From Phoenix dactylifera (taxonomy: Eukaryota; Streptophyta; Magnoliopsida; Arecales; Arecaceae), in NCBI RefSeq assembly GCF_009389715.1, contig NC_052397.1, positions 17,370,129 to 17,434,128 on the forward strand: 64,000 nt of DNA, given 5' to 3'. The notes under the pieces were generated by a model, which did no database searches, was not told where the DNA came from, and saw only the letters and a list, made by a program, of their open reading frames with translations. The position numbers and the translations under genes are program-made. Below are positions 1-12,445 of this stretch, piece after piece (the stretch's first letter is position 1; every line of letters starts with the position of its first letter).

Positions 1-84
1 ATAATGAGGCTATGATCAAAGATTCTGCTATGATGTTAGAACAGAAAGGTTACACCTCTTGTTGATCCATTAAAATGAGGCTGT

Positions 85-543
85 TTGGATGTTGCAATTC
101 CTGAAAAAGATGTTAAAGAAGTTAGGAAACTTGCTCTTTATGATCCTTATAAATTTAATGAAGAAGATTGCCCACAGGTTCCATCAAACCTTGGAGAAGT
201 TGTCACCTTAAAAGAAATACATGCTGATAATGGTTTCTTCATGCAAGGCAACATTGTGAAGGGCAAGGGTAACATGAAAAATAATGAAGCTTGGGCCGAT
301 TCAAAGCAGGTCAAGATTTACTTTGATCAAGAACAAACATATTTGATGAGATCACACATCAAATGGAGTTTAAAACTTACTCATAATGTTACACTACGTT
401 CAATAATTGGTATCCATCACCAGTTATTATTGAGACAACGAATCAATAAAAGTAGGTTTGATTTTGACCTAAAAGAACCTGACATGAATTTTCATGCTGC
501 GAAAGCGAATGATGGAGATCAAGCACATATAATGGTGCATTGA
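85..543 (+). other. Unrecognised ORF, possible exon or pseudogene fragment
   Basis: An open frame of about 152 codons begins at a TTG and ends in TGA. There is no convincing ATG, and the same frame is closed by stops just upstream. The product is hydrophilic and Lys/Asp/Asn-rich, with no signal peptide or membrane segment and no domain I can name. Its codon use looks coding-like rather than random AT-rich spacer. It could be the end of a gene lying left of the window, a decayed transposon ORF, or chance. It does not resemble the CBM22 modules expected upstream of the neighbouring xylanase. Confidence 0.25.
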
Positions 544-2093
544 AGGGCTGGAACATGGGATCTTTCTTAAATTTAATTATACTTATCAATTTTCTGTTTT
601 TTCTTTTTTTTTTCAGTTATTTTTAGTTTTCAGTAGGTCTTTTAACATCATAGGCTGAGATCAAAAGATCTCAGTTTTAGTTGCTAGCTTGATGAGACTG
701 ATTTATTGCAGTAGTACTGTTCATGGACTATTCAGTATTCACACTACAGTAGTAGTGATCAGTAACCTTGCCCTATTAGGGGCAGTTTTAGAATTTTAAA
801 ATAGGGTAATGGAATCTTTGGTTTCTTTACTCTTGTGGTGTGATTTTGCTACAGAGATGTGTGGCCTTCAAATCCTAGGTATGAGTCCTAGGTCCTAGAG
901 CAAGTCCCATATTGTCTTCTTTATTTTCTTTATTTCTTTAGCACTAATTTGTATTTTGCTTTACATTTTCTTGATTTCTTGTGTATCTGTTTTTTCCGCT
1001 TGTTTTCTTCCTTGTATTGATTCCAAATTGTTTCGTTTGATATCTAAACATCCTATTGTCTGCCTATAAACCTCACTGCTCAGATTAATCTTTCAATAGC
1101 CCTTTAAATCCTTTTGTTTCCTTTTATAGATTTTGCCCACTAGTTAAACCCTAGTTTTATAATCTATAGGTTCATAGGCACATCCATCGTCAGTTTCATG
1201 GTAAAATTCCAATTTTTACAGTTCAGATTTATTTAAAACTCAGATCTTAAAATTCCAATTACTTTGGGTTTCAATCTTATCCTAAAACCCTCAAGATCCC
1301 CTTCCCTTGATCGTCCTGCATCAGTTGTATTTTGACTTTTATCAATTTTTACTAATAATGCTGGATGTTATAACCTACTAAGTATAGAACAAGTTGAAAA
1401 ATGTAATCTGCATGACTTTGTTTATGTTCATATTTCTATTTTGTTTTCATATCCATTTAGGATTACAGATTTCCTTGTGTTTAATGCTTTACTTCGCATA
1501 TGAACCTGATCATTGAGGAAAGGCAACCATTTCTTTTTAATTGAAGTTATCCTATCTGGTGCATATATCTTGACGTGTTTATTATTTTATTTGTTCAAAC
1601 TTCAGTGTAATTCTTATTCCTTTTTGTTTTCTGTTCTGGCTGTGTGCTTTCTCGTTTCCTTTTTTAGAATGACAATAAGGAAACCACTGGTTTGGGAACA
1701 AATTCCATGGTTTGGACCAGGAATTTTATCATGGTGGAGGGGGAGTGCAACCACTGTAAGCCTAGTTTGTGCCTTTTTCAATCTTTTTATTAGGAACATC
1801 ATGTTGATTTTGGAAGGATGGTATAAATTCTTTTCTTTCTATCTGCTGCTTTGGTTTTGCTAATATTCATATTGGCGGAATCGAGTATATCTTTGAAGTA
1901 TATTTCTTGCAGAAAGATCTTACGCCAGACTCATCTTTAATGTTCTTTTCATGACTTTGAAGAATGGGATGACAGAACTAGCATATGTTTGGAGAATATA
2001 GTCTGCCTCTCTAAATTTCATTTTAGGTCAAATTTTTTCCTTTTTGATAAGCACAGTGGCATTGCCTTCTAAGATACAGACTTTATTTTGCAG
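544..2093. other. AT-rich stretch before the xylanase exon, no gene identified
   Basis: This is T-rich sequence typical of plant introns or spacer. A short open stretch around 1672-1755, followed by a GTAAGC donor-like site, could be a small exon, but I cannot match it to a family. If the xylanase gene starts left of the window, all of this may be intron. No upstream CBM22 module is visible here. Confidence 0.4.
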
Positions 2094-3885
2094 AATATCT
2101 TGTATGGAGTTAATATAATCAAGAACAGCACTCTTAATGATGGTCTAAATGGGTGGAGTCCTCTCGGCTCATGTACTCTACGTGTATCTACCGATCCATA
2201 CTATTTGTTTCCTTCAATAGCAAGTAATTCTCTTGGGCATGACCAACCTTTGGGCAATTGCTACATCCTCACTGTGAATCGCACAGAGACCTGGATGGGC
2301 CCTTCTCAGACAATCACAGGCAAGCTAAAGTTGCACTTGACATATCGAGTTGCTGCGTGGGTTCGTGTTGGCTCAGGAGCAACCGGTCCTCAAAACGTCA
2401 ATGTTGCACTTGCTGTAGATAATCAGTGGATCAATGGGGGACAGGTTGAAGCAAATACTGACAGATGGTATGAACTCAAGGGATCTTTTAGAATTGAGAA
2501 GCAGCCATCCAAAGTTGTTGTTTATGTTCAAGGCCCTTCACCAGGTGTTGATCTGATGGTTGGAGGACTCCAGATATTTCCAGTTGACAGGAAAGCACGA
2601 GTTAAATATCTGAAGGAAAAAACTGAGAAGGTATCTCTGTTTTGTTGTGACTCAGATATTGCTATGCTATACTACTTTACCAATATACTGTAGTACTTCA
2701 TAGAAGTCTTTAGAGCTCACAAATTCCTTTGTGAATTAAATTAATTGTCCATGCATTTTTTCACAGGTAAGGAAACGTGATGTTGTCCTAAAACTCCCAG
2801 GTTTTGACAGTGCCAGTTTACATGGTGCACCTATAAAAATTAGGCAAACACAGAACAGCTTTCCATTTGGGTCTTGTATCAATAGGTCAAACATTGAGAA
2901 TGAGGAGTTTGTCGATTTCTTTGTGAAGAATTTCAATTGGGCTGTGTTTGGGAATGAGTTGAAGTGGTACCACACAGAGCCACAACAAGGGAAGTTGAAC
3001 TACAAAGATGCTGATGAGATGCTAGATTTTTGTCAGAGACATGGTAAAGAAACTAGAGGCCATTGCATCTTCTGGGAAGTGGAAGATGCTGTCCAGCCAT
3101 GGGTCCGATCATTGAACAGTCATGAGCTGATGATAGCCATCCAGAAGCGTCTCAAAAGTCTGCTGTCTAGGTACAAGGGTAAATTCAGGCACTATGATGT
3201 GAACAATGAGATGCTTCATGGATCATTCTATCAAGATAAGCTTGGAGAAGATATCAGAGCATACATGTTTAGAGAATCCCATCAGCTGGATCCTTCTGCC
3301 ATCCTGTTTGTGAATGATTATAATGTAGAAGATGGATGTGATCCTAAGTCTACTCCAGAGATGTATATCCACCAGATCCTTGATTTGCAGGAGCGAGGTG
3401 CACCAGTGGGAGGGATTGGCATTCAAGCTCATATCAGTCATCCGGTGGGAGAAATTATATGTGATGCGCTGGATAAATTGGCAATACTGGGTCTTCCTAT
3501 TTGGTTTACTGAGTTGGATGTATCTGCGGTAAATGAACATGTTCGAGCTGACGACCTGGAGGTTGTCCTCCGTGAAGCTTATGCACATCCTGCTGTGGAG
3601 GGGGTCATGCTTTGGGGATTTTGGGAATTGTTCACGTTCAGGGATAACTCTCACTTGGTTGATGCTGAAGGCAGCATTAATGAAGCTGGTAAGCGGTACC
3701 TTGCTTTGAAGCAAGAGTGGTTGTCACATACTGATGGGCATATCAATGCCTATGGAGAATTCAAATTTAGGGGGTATCATGGAACATACACTGTAGAGAT
3801 AACTACTCCTCCAGGAAAGAAAATATCGCAATCATTTGTTGTAGACAGTGGAGATTCTCCGCTTGTGTTGATTGTAAATTTATAG
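2094..3885 (+). CDS. GH10 endo-1,4-beta-xylanase with CBM22 (3' part)
   Basis: Two exons are clear. 2094-2630 follows a TTTGCAG acceptor and ends before GTATCT; 2767-3885 follows TTTTTTCACAG and ends in TAG. The first encodes a carbohydrate-binding module of the CBM22 type found in plant xylanases, with the block ETWMGP and the run QGPSPGVDLMV. The second encodes the GH10 barrel. The acid/base Glu lies in DVNNEM (GAG at 3208-3210) and the nucleophile Glu in WFTELDVS (GAG at 3511-3513), so the site looks intact. By family it hydrolyses xylan backbones in the cell wall. The protein aligns well with the C-terminal half of Arabidopsis XYN1-type proteins, which carry further CBM22 modules. Those exons, the start codon and any signal peptide are not in this window, so the 5' end is missing or lies to the left. 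Confidence 0.9.
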
Positions 3886-6240
3886 ATTGTCCATACATGA
3901 TGTAAATTTTTCCCCATATATACTATTTCATGTGTTATATGTGTTCAGTTCTAGAAGAAAATATAAACTGGATGGTCTTTCCTTTTAAGGCTTTTATCTT
4001 ATGCATGGATTGATCTGAAGAAGTTCATTGTTTGTTTGCTTAAAGCATTCATTTCAAGAGCAGATCATGTTAATTTTCTTTGCAATTTGTGCAATGTGAT
4101 TTTTGTTTGTGTTAGTATATCACCATAACCTAGATTTGGATTTGGATTCTTTTCATGTTTATCTTCTCAGGTTCCTTGTATCGGAATCTGATGGTGGTTC
4201 TGATTGTGTGCGGATAAGATGTTTCCCGCAAGCAAGGTGCCACTGACTTTTCGGTGTCAAGTTAGAGCTCATTCATACTTTTGAGAGATGTTCTTCCAAC
4301 AAAAAGAAGAAATGCATTTTTTTGCAAGAAGACCAAACTGATCTTATTTTGCCAATTTATTAGCATAATAATATTTAAGTACATCTGTTTGATCCTAAGT
4401 TGCTGTCATAGCTCGTAATCTTGTTTATATCAGTCCTGAGATGAAATATTGGAGGAATTTAAGAAAGAATCTGCAGCTTCCCTTCAAGTTTAAATAATGA
4501 GAATGTAATCCATGATCCAACTGTCCAGTATGAACAAATCAGAAATCCTGTTTTTTTTATCTCATTATTCTTACAAACAAGTATACCTTTGATCCTCTAA
4601 GGTAATGGAGCTTTACTTTATTATGTCTTGATCCAACCCACATAAGGACCTGATGAAGTTACTTCAAGTTACTAAAACCTATGTAGAATTAGGTCGAGCC
4701 GACAGCTTACAGGACCAGACTTGATCCTATCCAAATTCATGCATCACTCATTTGGCCATTTCTAAAGATAATCCAAGGTGGACCCACTATGGCCAATTCA
4801 TTTATCAATAAAGTCCATCATCCTGACATGTACAATAATCAGGCTGAATTAAAGTGATATAGGGTACAATATAGATAAATCGTAGATCCATTCCTTGTTC
4901 ATTGTTGGCAAGTTTCCGTCATCTGCTCGATTTCCCTGTGAATTTATCAGTGTTTAAGATCTTTTCCTGCACAATGTCAGTCTACTGAAAAAATAGTCAG
5001 AGCCTCATGCCAAAACATGCATGTTTTTATTACTCACATTGTAAGTTTGTGTACTGATGTTAGTACTTAGTACAGTAGGACTAGGACCCCATTGAAAATC
5101 ACATTAAATTTCGGTCTTTGCTATGTTGCCCAAGGCATTCGGATGAGCTATCCATCAATGTCCTTCACTCTGAAAAATCCTCATGCCAATTAAATAGATC
5201 TTGCATAACCATGTAATTGGTTCTCTCCAACTACTCGATCTTGCATATAGTTTTGTCTTGTGATGAAGGGATCGATGCACATCCTAATCGCTATCGATCG
5301 TACCAAGGTTTCCTTCGACAAATTTCTTGAGAAGTGTCAGATCTTGTACATTTACTTCATCAAAAAAGTTTAAGAGGTAAACTAAAATACAATGTTAATG
5401 GCACCCCTAAAAATCGACTTCAGATGGTTCCCACTTAACCATACGATAACATAATGAGCATATGGAATGGAGAGGGCTCATGTCTCACGGTGTGTGTTTT
5501 TTCCTGCACAAACAAAGTTAATATTATTGTCAGCAATCTTCTCCCAACTAGTAGAGTGTACTTTGGATAATTGGAAAGAGGGCTGTGCAAGAATAAATCA
5601 ATCAATAGCTTATTCGACCCTGGCCATTTTATCTTCAACTATCTAAGAGAAGTAATAAGGCCTTAAATCACAAAACCGAGGTTCCCCTATTGCTGTGCAT
5701 CCGTATCTGTGCAAGTTTATATGTACATAAAAACCATACACTATCTGCACTAAAGTTGTTTAGTGGCCACTGATTCCAGCGAACCCATGCAAAACCTTAT
5801 ATCAGCTAGGTTCATGAACAAGGGGATGAATCATATTCAATTAATACAAATACTTGTTATGGTTATCTACTTATCTTCCTATCTCACCATCCATTCAATG
5901 CCTTGCATCCTCTCCTCTCTCCCTCTCCCTCTCTCTCCTATCAGAGCTAGTTTGCATGGACACCATCGCTAAGGCCTGGCCTAAATGCGATATTAAATAT
6001 TGCACCTATCGATACAAGGCAATTGCTTCCATACGGTTCCATATGGCTGAGGGAGTTAGTAATAACAATTATGGGGGTCGAGGACCACCAGGAAGCAGCT
6101 GGCGTCTCTTGGTACCATCTCAGGTCATTCAGAGGGTCACTTTGTCCGACCAGTTACGTTCACTTGCCCCATCATACAACTACCATGCAAGACATGAGAT
6201 GGTGACATGGTGATTGCTAGTTTCCATCCCTCCCAAGTAG
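3886..6240. other. Intergenic spacer downstream of the xylanase gene
   Basis: This holds the 3' UTR of the xylanase gene and then AT-rich spacer. Open frames around 5760-6210 overlap one another in different frames, start in low-complexity TC-rich sequence and show no domain. I see no RNA gene and no clear mobile element. Confidence 0.5.
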
Positions 6241-6244
6241 GAGG

Positions 6245-6709
6245 GGGAGTTGCTTAATGTAAGATTTTTTCTGTACTTAAATTATTTTTTTTGAAAAATT
6301 GATACCTACATGAATGATATCTAAATTTTTTTTTTTTTTGCATGTTTTATTAATGAAAAATAATATATTTCAAAATAACTTATATTTGGTTGGTCATCTA
6401 TTTTTTTTTAAAAAAATATTTAAAATATCTGTTATGCTTTTAATAAAAAAAAATCTTATCTCATTATATCTAAAAGCTTAATAATATTTTTGAAAAAAAT
6501 TATCTTAATTTTCAGCTGGTGAAAATTGAACTTTCTCATGTTCTACATAAAAAAATTTTTCTCATGAAATATAAAAATTTTATTTCCATAGAAAAACTAC
6601 CTTTTCATTTATCTTCTTTAAAAACTCCAACAAAATATGAAGTGTTTCTGCATTTTTCTGTTGATTCTATTTTTTTTTCATTCTTTTTTCGCGAACCAGG
6701 CGATTCCTA
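6245..6709. mobile_element. Diverged copy of the Harbinger-type MITE
   Basis: The right half repeats the order of words seen in the better copy at 24618-25102: a TTTCTCATG word, a second TCTCATGAAA word, TTTCCATAGAAAAACT, then AAAACTCCAACAAAA and a terminal CGCGAACCAGGCGATTCC. The left end is too decayed to place, and no target duplication can be read. Confidence 0.4.
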
Positions 6710-8147
6710 AAATGTAATTAGAGAGAAAATCCAAAGTCCTTTTCATCGTTATTGCAATGGGGTATGGTTGGGATATCCTTATCTGCCAACACTTTTGGTC
6801 GCTCATATGCTCTTACGCCCATTCTCTCTCCTACATGAGGTTTTTAAATACTTTTTCTTTTTGGTACATCGATTCTTATATGCTACTTCTCTCTTATCTC
6901 CCTCAAATAATACTTTTGATGAATTTGTTATTTTTCTTTTTGAGAAAAAAATATTAGACAAAGCCTAGATCCATTCGTTTAGATAATGAACAAAATATTA
7001 CGCAAGTATCGTCCCACTTTCATAATAATCAAGAGACTCTTCACTGTGTAGTTGTGCTATCGAAATCTTTTAGTCAATTAAGCAAAGAAAGATGGTATGC
7101 CAACTCCATGCCATTTGGCCATTTGAACTGGAGGAAAGAAAAGGGATATGCTTAGAAAAAAGAAATAAAATCATGGCACGACTTAGTTTCTAAAAAGAAA
7201 ATTGATCACGAAATTCTTCTAACATCCATGAACCGGGCATCGCCTCGTGTCGATCTCATTCGATTTAATAATTACTTTTTTCGGAAATGAAAAATTTACG
7301 AAGGCTAATCTGCCCCGACAAGGGAGGCTGTCGGCGGCCCATGACCAATTAGATCACACCAGGCCGAAACTGGTCATGTCTCATACCACCACGTGTGCAC
7401 CAAGATAATAATATAATATAGTCACCGTCGGCAGACGGCCCCACTCAGAGGTGACGTGGCTTGGTCGATAGATCCTCTGATAAGAAGTAGATAGTGGTCA
7501 CAGCGTACGTTCGGCTCGAGGCCGTCTGATTCAGATTGTACGGCTACAATGATGATAAAATTGACGGCTATTTCATCACTTGGTAAATCCACTGAAATTA
7601 ATCATTAAGTCAGATGTTTTGAGAATAGCCGATTAATATTATTTTGCTTGAGAAAATAATAGCGATGGTTAGCCATTATATTCTAAATTATGTCTATCCA
7701 ATGATTATTGGGATGTAAATTTGGCGAATATGTACTTGCCTGATATATATGGGCGGTGCACAAGAGACTTCTAAACCCTTGTAATGGCGTTCATAACTTT
7801 TACCGTAGGTAGCAGCTATCGTTTCGAACCAGTTTCTCCGCTTTGCCGTGACGTGCGACTACTGTATACCCTCATTGCCCTGTGGGAGACTTTTAAGCAC
7901 TGTTGTTACGAAATTAAAGCCTTTAAGCAGCAATCAGCCTACAGGACAAACCGACGTGAGTGAAGCTAAGAATCACAGGATGAGCGAGAGAGAGAGAAGA
8001 AAACAACAGTTAAAGCGAGGGCCGGGGACGGCTTGCTATTAGCTGGAAGACACGGCTGTCATGGGGCTTTCCATGTCAATGAAGGAATCCCCATTTCTTC
8101 TTCTTCTTCTTCTTCCTGCATATCTCTTTCCCCTCTCTTTCTCTCCC
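6710..8147. other. Spacer and promoter region upstream of the XTH gene
   Basis: The left part is AT-rich with overlapping chance frames. From about 7300 the sequence is more balanced in base composition and holds a G-box (CACGTG, 7390-7395) and a GTGACGTGG word near 7450. Both are typical of regulated plant promoters. No coding sequence is supported. Confidence 0.4.
7390..7395. promoter_or_regulatory. G-box in the XTH upstream region
   Basis: This is a palindromic CACGTG core inside CCACGTGTG, about 870 bp upstream of the XTH start codon. bZIP and bHLH factors bind such sites. Its use here is an inference from position only. Confidence 0.3.
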
Positions 8148-8154
8148 TATAAAA
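8148..8154 (+). promoter_or_regulatory. TATA box of the XTH gene
   Basis: TATAAAA stands 103 bp upstream of the XTH ATG, in a pyrimidine-rich context and after a (TTC)n run at about 8096-8115. It predicts transcription starting near 8180 and a short leader of about 75 bases. Confidence 0.7.
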
Positions 8155-8256
8155 CCCCCACCCTTCCGCCATTCTTTCCACAACCACACTCACAAAACAA
8201 CCCTCTTCCTAATCCATCACCACCACTAGGTCTTGCTATATAGTGGCAGTGGGAGT

Positions 8257-9747
8257 ATGGATCACAGCACTCTCTCTTTTCTCTTCCATCTCCTCACGCT
8301 CGCCGCCTATGTATCAGCCCTACCGGCCACCTTCCTCCAAGACTTCCGCGTCACTTGGGCCGACACTCATATCAAGCAGCTGCAAGGTGGCGCCGCCATT
8401 CAATTGACCCTCGACCAATCCTCAGGTAAATATACTTTAGCTGTTGACAAAAAACTAAAAAAAGATGATCTTCCATTTACTTATAGTACCATAGACTGGT
8501 GCTGCATACAAACAAACCTAACTAACATTATTATCTGCATGAATATAATTCAGGATGTGGGTTTGCTTCCAAGAGGCAATACTTGTTCGGGCGTGTGAGC
8601 ATGAAGATTAAGCTCATTCCCGGAGATTCCGCCGGAACCGTTGCCGCCTTCTACGTCGGTGACTTGCCGGTTTACGTACATATTATACTTTACTCTCCCT
8701 CATGGCTTGGCTAATGTTTGATTTGGGCAGATGAATTCCAATACCAGCGGTATCCGCGACGAGCTGGATTTTGAGTTCTTGGGGAATAGGAGCGGACATC
8801 CTTACACGGTACAGACCAATGTGTACACCCATGGCAAAGGCGACCGGGAGCAGAGGGTCAACCTTTGGTTTGACCCCGCCTCCGACTTCCACACCTACTC
8901 CATCCTATGGAACCACTACCACGTCCTGTATGTATTGCATCACCATCATGGAGATTTCCAACAAACTCCATCTTAGAAATTCTCATGTCTTAATCCAGTT
9001 AGTTTCCGAGATTAAATGCAAAGGCACGCGTTCTTTCTTCCTGCATCAATACTCGTGCGCTTGTTTCTTAAAATTTTGAAAAAAAAAATAACAAGAGAGA
9101 GACAGAGAGGAAAGACCTAGGAGGAAGTAATTAATAAGTCGAAAGACAAAGTGACATGATTATTACCTTTCTTATGCGCCGCATAGCAAAAGTAGACCCG
9201 TGATCAGTAAATATAAAGCACCAACTCAACCACATACATGTGAACTAGCTCTATATAAAGCCTTTCTAATTACCTTATCACTTTACCGGCATACATGAAC
9301 TTATATATCTTTAATAACGAGAGTGGCTTTTCTGCTGGAGTTGCTTGCTTGTATAGATTCTTTGTGGACGAAGTGCCCATCCGAGTGTTCAAGAGCAACC
9401 AAGCCCGGGGCATAGCGTTCCCCAAGTCGCAGCCCATGGGAGTGTACTCTACGCTATGGGAGGCCGACGACTGGGCCACGCGAGGAGGGCTCGAGAAGAT
9501 CGATTGGAGAAAGGCCCCATTCCACGCTTTCTACAAGGATTTCGACATCGAGGGCTGTCCCAACCCTGGCCCAGCAAGCTGCGCTTCAAACCCAAACAAC
9601 TGGTGGGAGGGCCCGGCATTCCGTCAGCTCAGTGCGATCCAAGCCAGGAAGTATAGGTGGGTTCGTGTGAACTACATGGTCTACGACTACTGCACCGATA
9701 AGTCCCGAAACCCGGTCACCCCGCCGGAATGCTTGGCCGGAATTTGA
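8257..9747 (+). CDS. Xyloglucan endotransglucosylase/hydrolase (XTH, GH16)
   Basis: Four exons join in frame: 8257-8425, 8554-8654, 8731-8927 and 9357-9747, giving 285 residues, the usual XTH length. All junctions are GT-AG and rebuild the family sequence without gaps. The product begins with a secretory signal peptide (about residues 1-25, hydrophobic core [16 protein letters not shown]). The catalytic block is [10 protein letters not shown], with the nucleophile and acid/base Glu present. It is followed by the conserved N-glycosylation site NRS. The C-terminal XET_C part has the Cys residues and a closing DYCTD block. By family it cuts and rejoins xyloglucan chains in the wall. A TATA box lies 103 bp upstream. 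The hydrolase-versus-transferase subgroup cannot be set by eye. Confidence 0.95.
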
Positions 9748-12430
9748 AGCACTAAGAATGAAGAAAATCGGACGCAAGGCCTATAAGTTTGCTTGCCTAA
9801 ACGCATACTATAAGATGGTGTGTTGTCTCATTTGGTGGCTATGTAACAAATATTGTGCACTGTTGTTTAATTGTACCAATGTAATGTATTCGAGTTGTGA
9901 TTGTCAAGTTAGTTGTGCATTTGATGGCTATGTAACAAAATTATTGTGCATGCGCTGTGGGTTAATTGCACCAATCTAGGTAGGTGACAGCGTTTATTTG
10001 TCGAACAAAACGAAGTCAAAGCAAATCAGAAGGGAATCGTGGTTCCCCTACACGGGAGGAGGATGGGCCGTCGCGCTGCCTCGCGTATTCGTCGTTGTAT
10101 GGGCCCGTTGAGGTCTTTAGCCATCATTTACCGGGGGAAAAAAAGGAAAAAAAAAAAGGGTCTTTTGCCATCACCGGCATCACCTGGGTACAAGTGGGGC
10201 CCAGAATGGGTTTCTGGGGCTGTTATACGGCCACGTGTCTCGTGGAAGGCCGGAAAGCATGGATGGCTGACCGATTTGTTCGCTTTTTGTCTCGTGTTTT
10301 CTTAAAAGGGACCTTAAAAAGGAACCCGTTTCCTACAGTGATTTCTGTCGGTCGGGCTCATCAGGACAAGGAGTTCAGAGTACCCCATAACTTCTAGGGT
10401 AGCTATATTGCTACGAATACATGAAGTCAAATGGATGGGGAACAGCCAAGTAGGAACATGGTGAGAGATGTAATTTTTAGTTGAATCAGATCCACCGTTG
10501 AGCTGATAGATCGATTCAGCACACACAAAAATATGTGTATCATGCGTCTTTTCTTCTTTCTCTAGTTTTGTGCAGTGTTGCTTTGCAATTGGACTAGTCT
10601 CCTGGCTGAGCGGCGGACTTCTCTAGTGAGAGACACAAATCCATGAGATGATAGCTATCTCATATTATTGCACGGCCTCACCCGATTCTCTATAACAAAG
10701 GCCAGGGTGGACCCAGTTTAGATTAATGATGTTGTTGGATACCAATGTCAAATTTGTTCCCTTCAAGTACCTGATTTTTTCTTTAAGTAAAAAATTTAGA
10801 AAATGATAGAGGCCATGCAAAGGAAGGATTCACCTTTCTTCACATGAATCACCATTGGATCGAACAACGACCACTTCAAGATCTATATGAGAAGGTAAAT
10901 GAAAAAGCTCAAAGTATTTTGAGATCTATAAGGGGTATGATCCAATGGTCAACATCATTGTGGAAGAACATCAATCATTCTTTGGCGCAAAAGATACAAC
11001 CTGAACCTTCGGGAAAATCTTTATTTGCATGGAGAGGAAATGTTCTTTTTTTGATAATGATTGCTTTGGAGATCTAATACCAAGTCTGGCCTGATTAAGG
11101 TTGGAAGGACTCACGGATATCAAGGCAAAGCTATCTTCCGTTGCCTTAAGCTCTGACAGGTAGAGTTGTAAATCAAGGGGTCCTAGATTAAGAGCTGCAC
11201 CAAAAAATTGACACAACAAAGTTAGACAGCGAAGTGCAACATCCCCATTAATTGCTTCTCAGCCTCACATATGATGGTTCTGTAACTTATTTTCCAAAAA
11301 GGATTTACCTGTTAATAGGGATCGATTTTTTTCATCTAATTTAAGTCGGGTCCGATTCAGGTCCGATGATTCTAATTTTGGGACAAATGAGGGTTTAAGG
11401 ATTGGTGTGAAACTAGAAAATTAATGGTAAACCACTTCCTCGTAAAAATGCTTCAAGAAGTTGACCTTTGAATAGTAAGAGATGGCTTAAATTAGGCCAG
11501 AACTGGGAGGAACAAAGATATGTTCCAAATTTCCTGCCCTCAGTGTCTGTAAGTACCTCCTATGGCATGCTGGGTTCGGTCTTGTGAGATCCAACTTAAA
11601 ACTCCAGGAGTTTGATTCTCATCTTCCTATTTTAGCGCGTTTACTACATTTCTACTTTTCTAGAGCAGAGCCTAGACATGTTTTAGGTTGGCACGATCAA
11701 AATATAGTGAGAACCGATAGTATATATCCACGATTTCCATCAAATTTTCCAAAAAGCCTTGAGATTCAGACACCAGGAATGGGTCCCGAAGAGTAAAGCC
11801 TTGAGATTCAGACACCAGGAATGGGTCCCGATAGTAAAACCTAGCCTACTTCAAGAAAATTCTACAATTTGCCTTCTTACACTCCCTCCCGAAGAGTAAC
11901 TAAGACCAATTCAGTGACGTTTTCATGTTCCAATTGAACACTTTCCATTTATGATCAAAGGGGAAGATTATTCTTTTTACCAAACATATGCGGATCAAAT
12001 CACGATTGTTGCTTGTCTATTTAACCTTTTTGCATGTATAATGAAAATTGTACAAATATACCAGGACATGGGACATGCCAGAAGGTCAAGCTCAGATATT
12101 TTCAGCACCTTTGCAAATTTTGAAGGCCAGCAATGAAAAGAGCACTAATCAATGTACCGTGTTTCGGCAATCCAAAAAGAGCATTCTCGGTTTTAAATGG
12201 AACTTGACTATGTTGGTTCTCACCATTCCCGGTTGTCTTCCCTTGCACAATCTAATACCATTTTGGTTCGCTGCTGCAATCCAAAAATATCAGACAGAAT
12301 CTAATACCCTATTCGGCTGTGATCCAAAAATGAATGTTTCGGTGTGGAACGGTATGCTGGTTGTTTATTTCTCTCATCTGCTACTGATTTGGAGTTGCGC
12401 CGTCATTTTTTGGTTTTCTTTGTTTTCTTT
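9748..12430. other. Intergenic spacer between the XTH gene and the Gypsy element
   Basis: No gene is recognised. Overlapping frames at about 9984-10400 lie in GC-richer sequence with an A-run and show no domain. A 42-bp direct duplication sits at 11753-11836. The segment just left of the retrotransposon continues directly into 21210 once the insertion is removed. Confidence 0.5.
11753..11836. repeat. 42-bp tandem duplication
   Basis: Two adjacent copies begin with AAAGCCTTGAGATTCAGACA. They cover 11753-11794 and 11795-11836 and differ by about two bases near the end. Confidence 0.8.
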
Positions 12431-12435
12431 GTTAT
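12431..12435. repeat. Target site duplication of the Gypsy element (left)
   Basis: GTTAT directly precedes the 5' LTR and recurs at 21205-21209 directly after the 3' LTR. It is a perfect 5-bp duplication, as made by retroviral-type integrases. Confidence 0.95.
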
Positions 12436-12445
12436 TGTGAGACAC

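Noticed and set aside
5763-6213. Overlapping open frames of 60-119 codons
   Set aside because: They share the same DNA in several frames, begin in TC-rich low-complexity sequence and show no domain.
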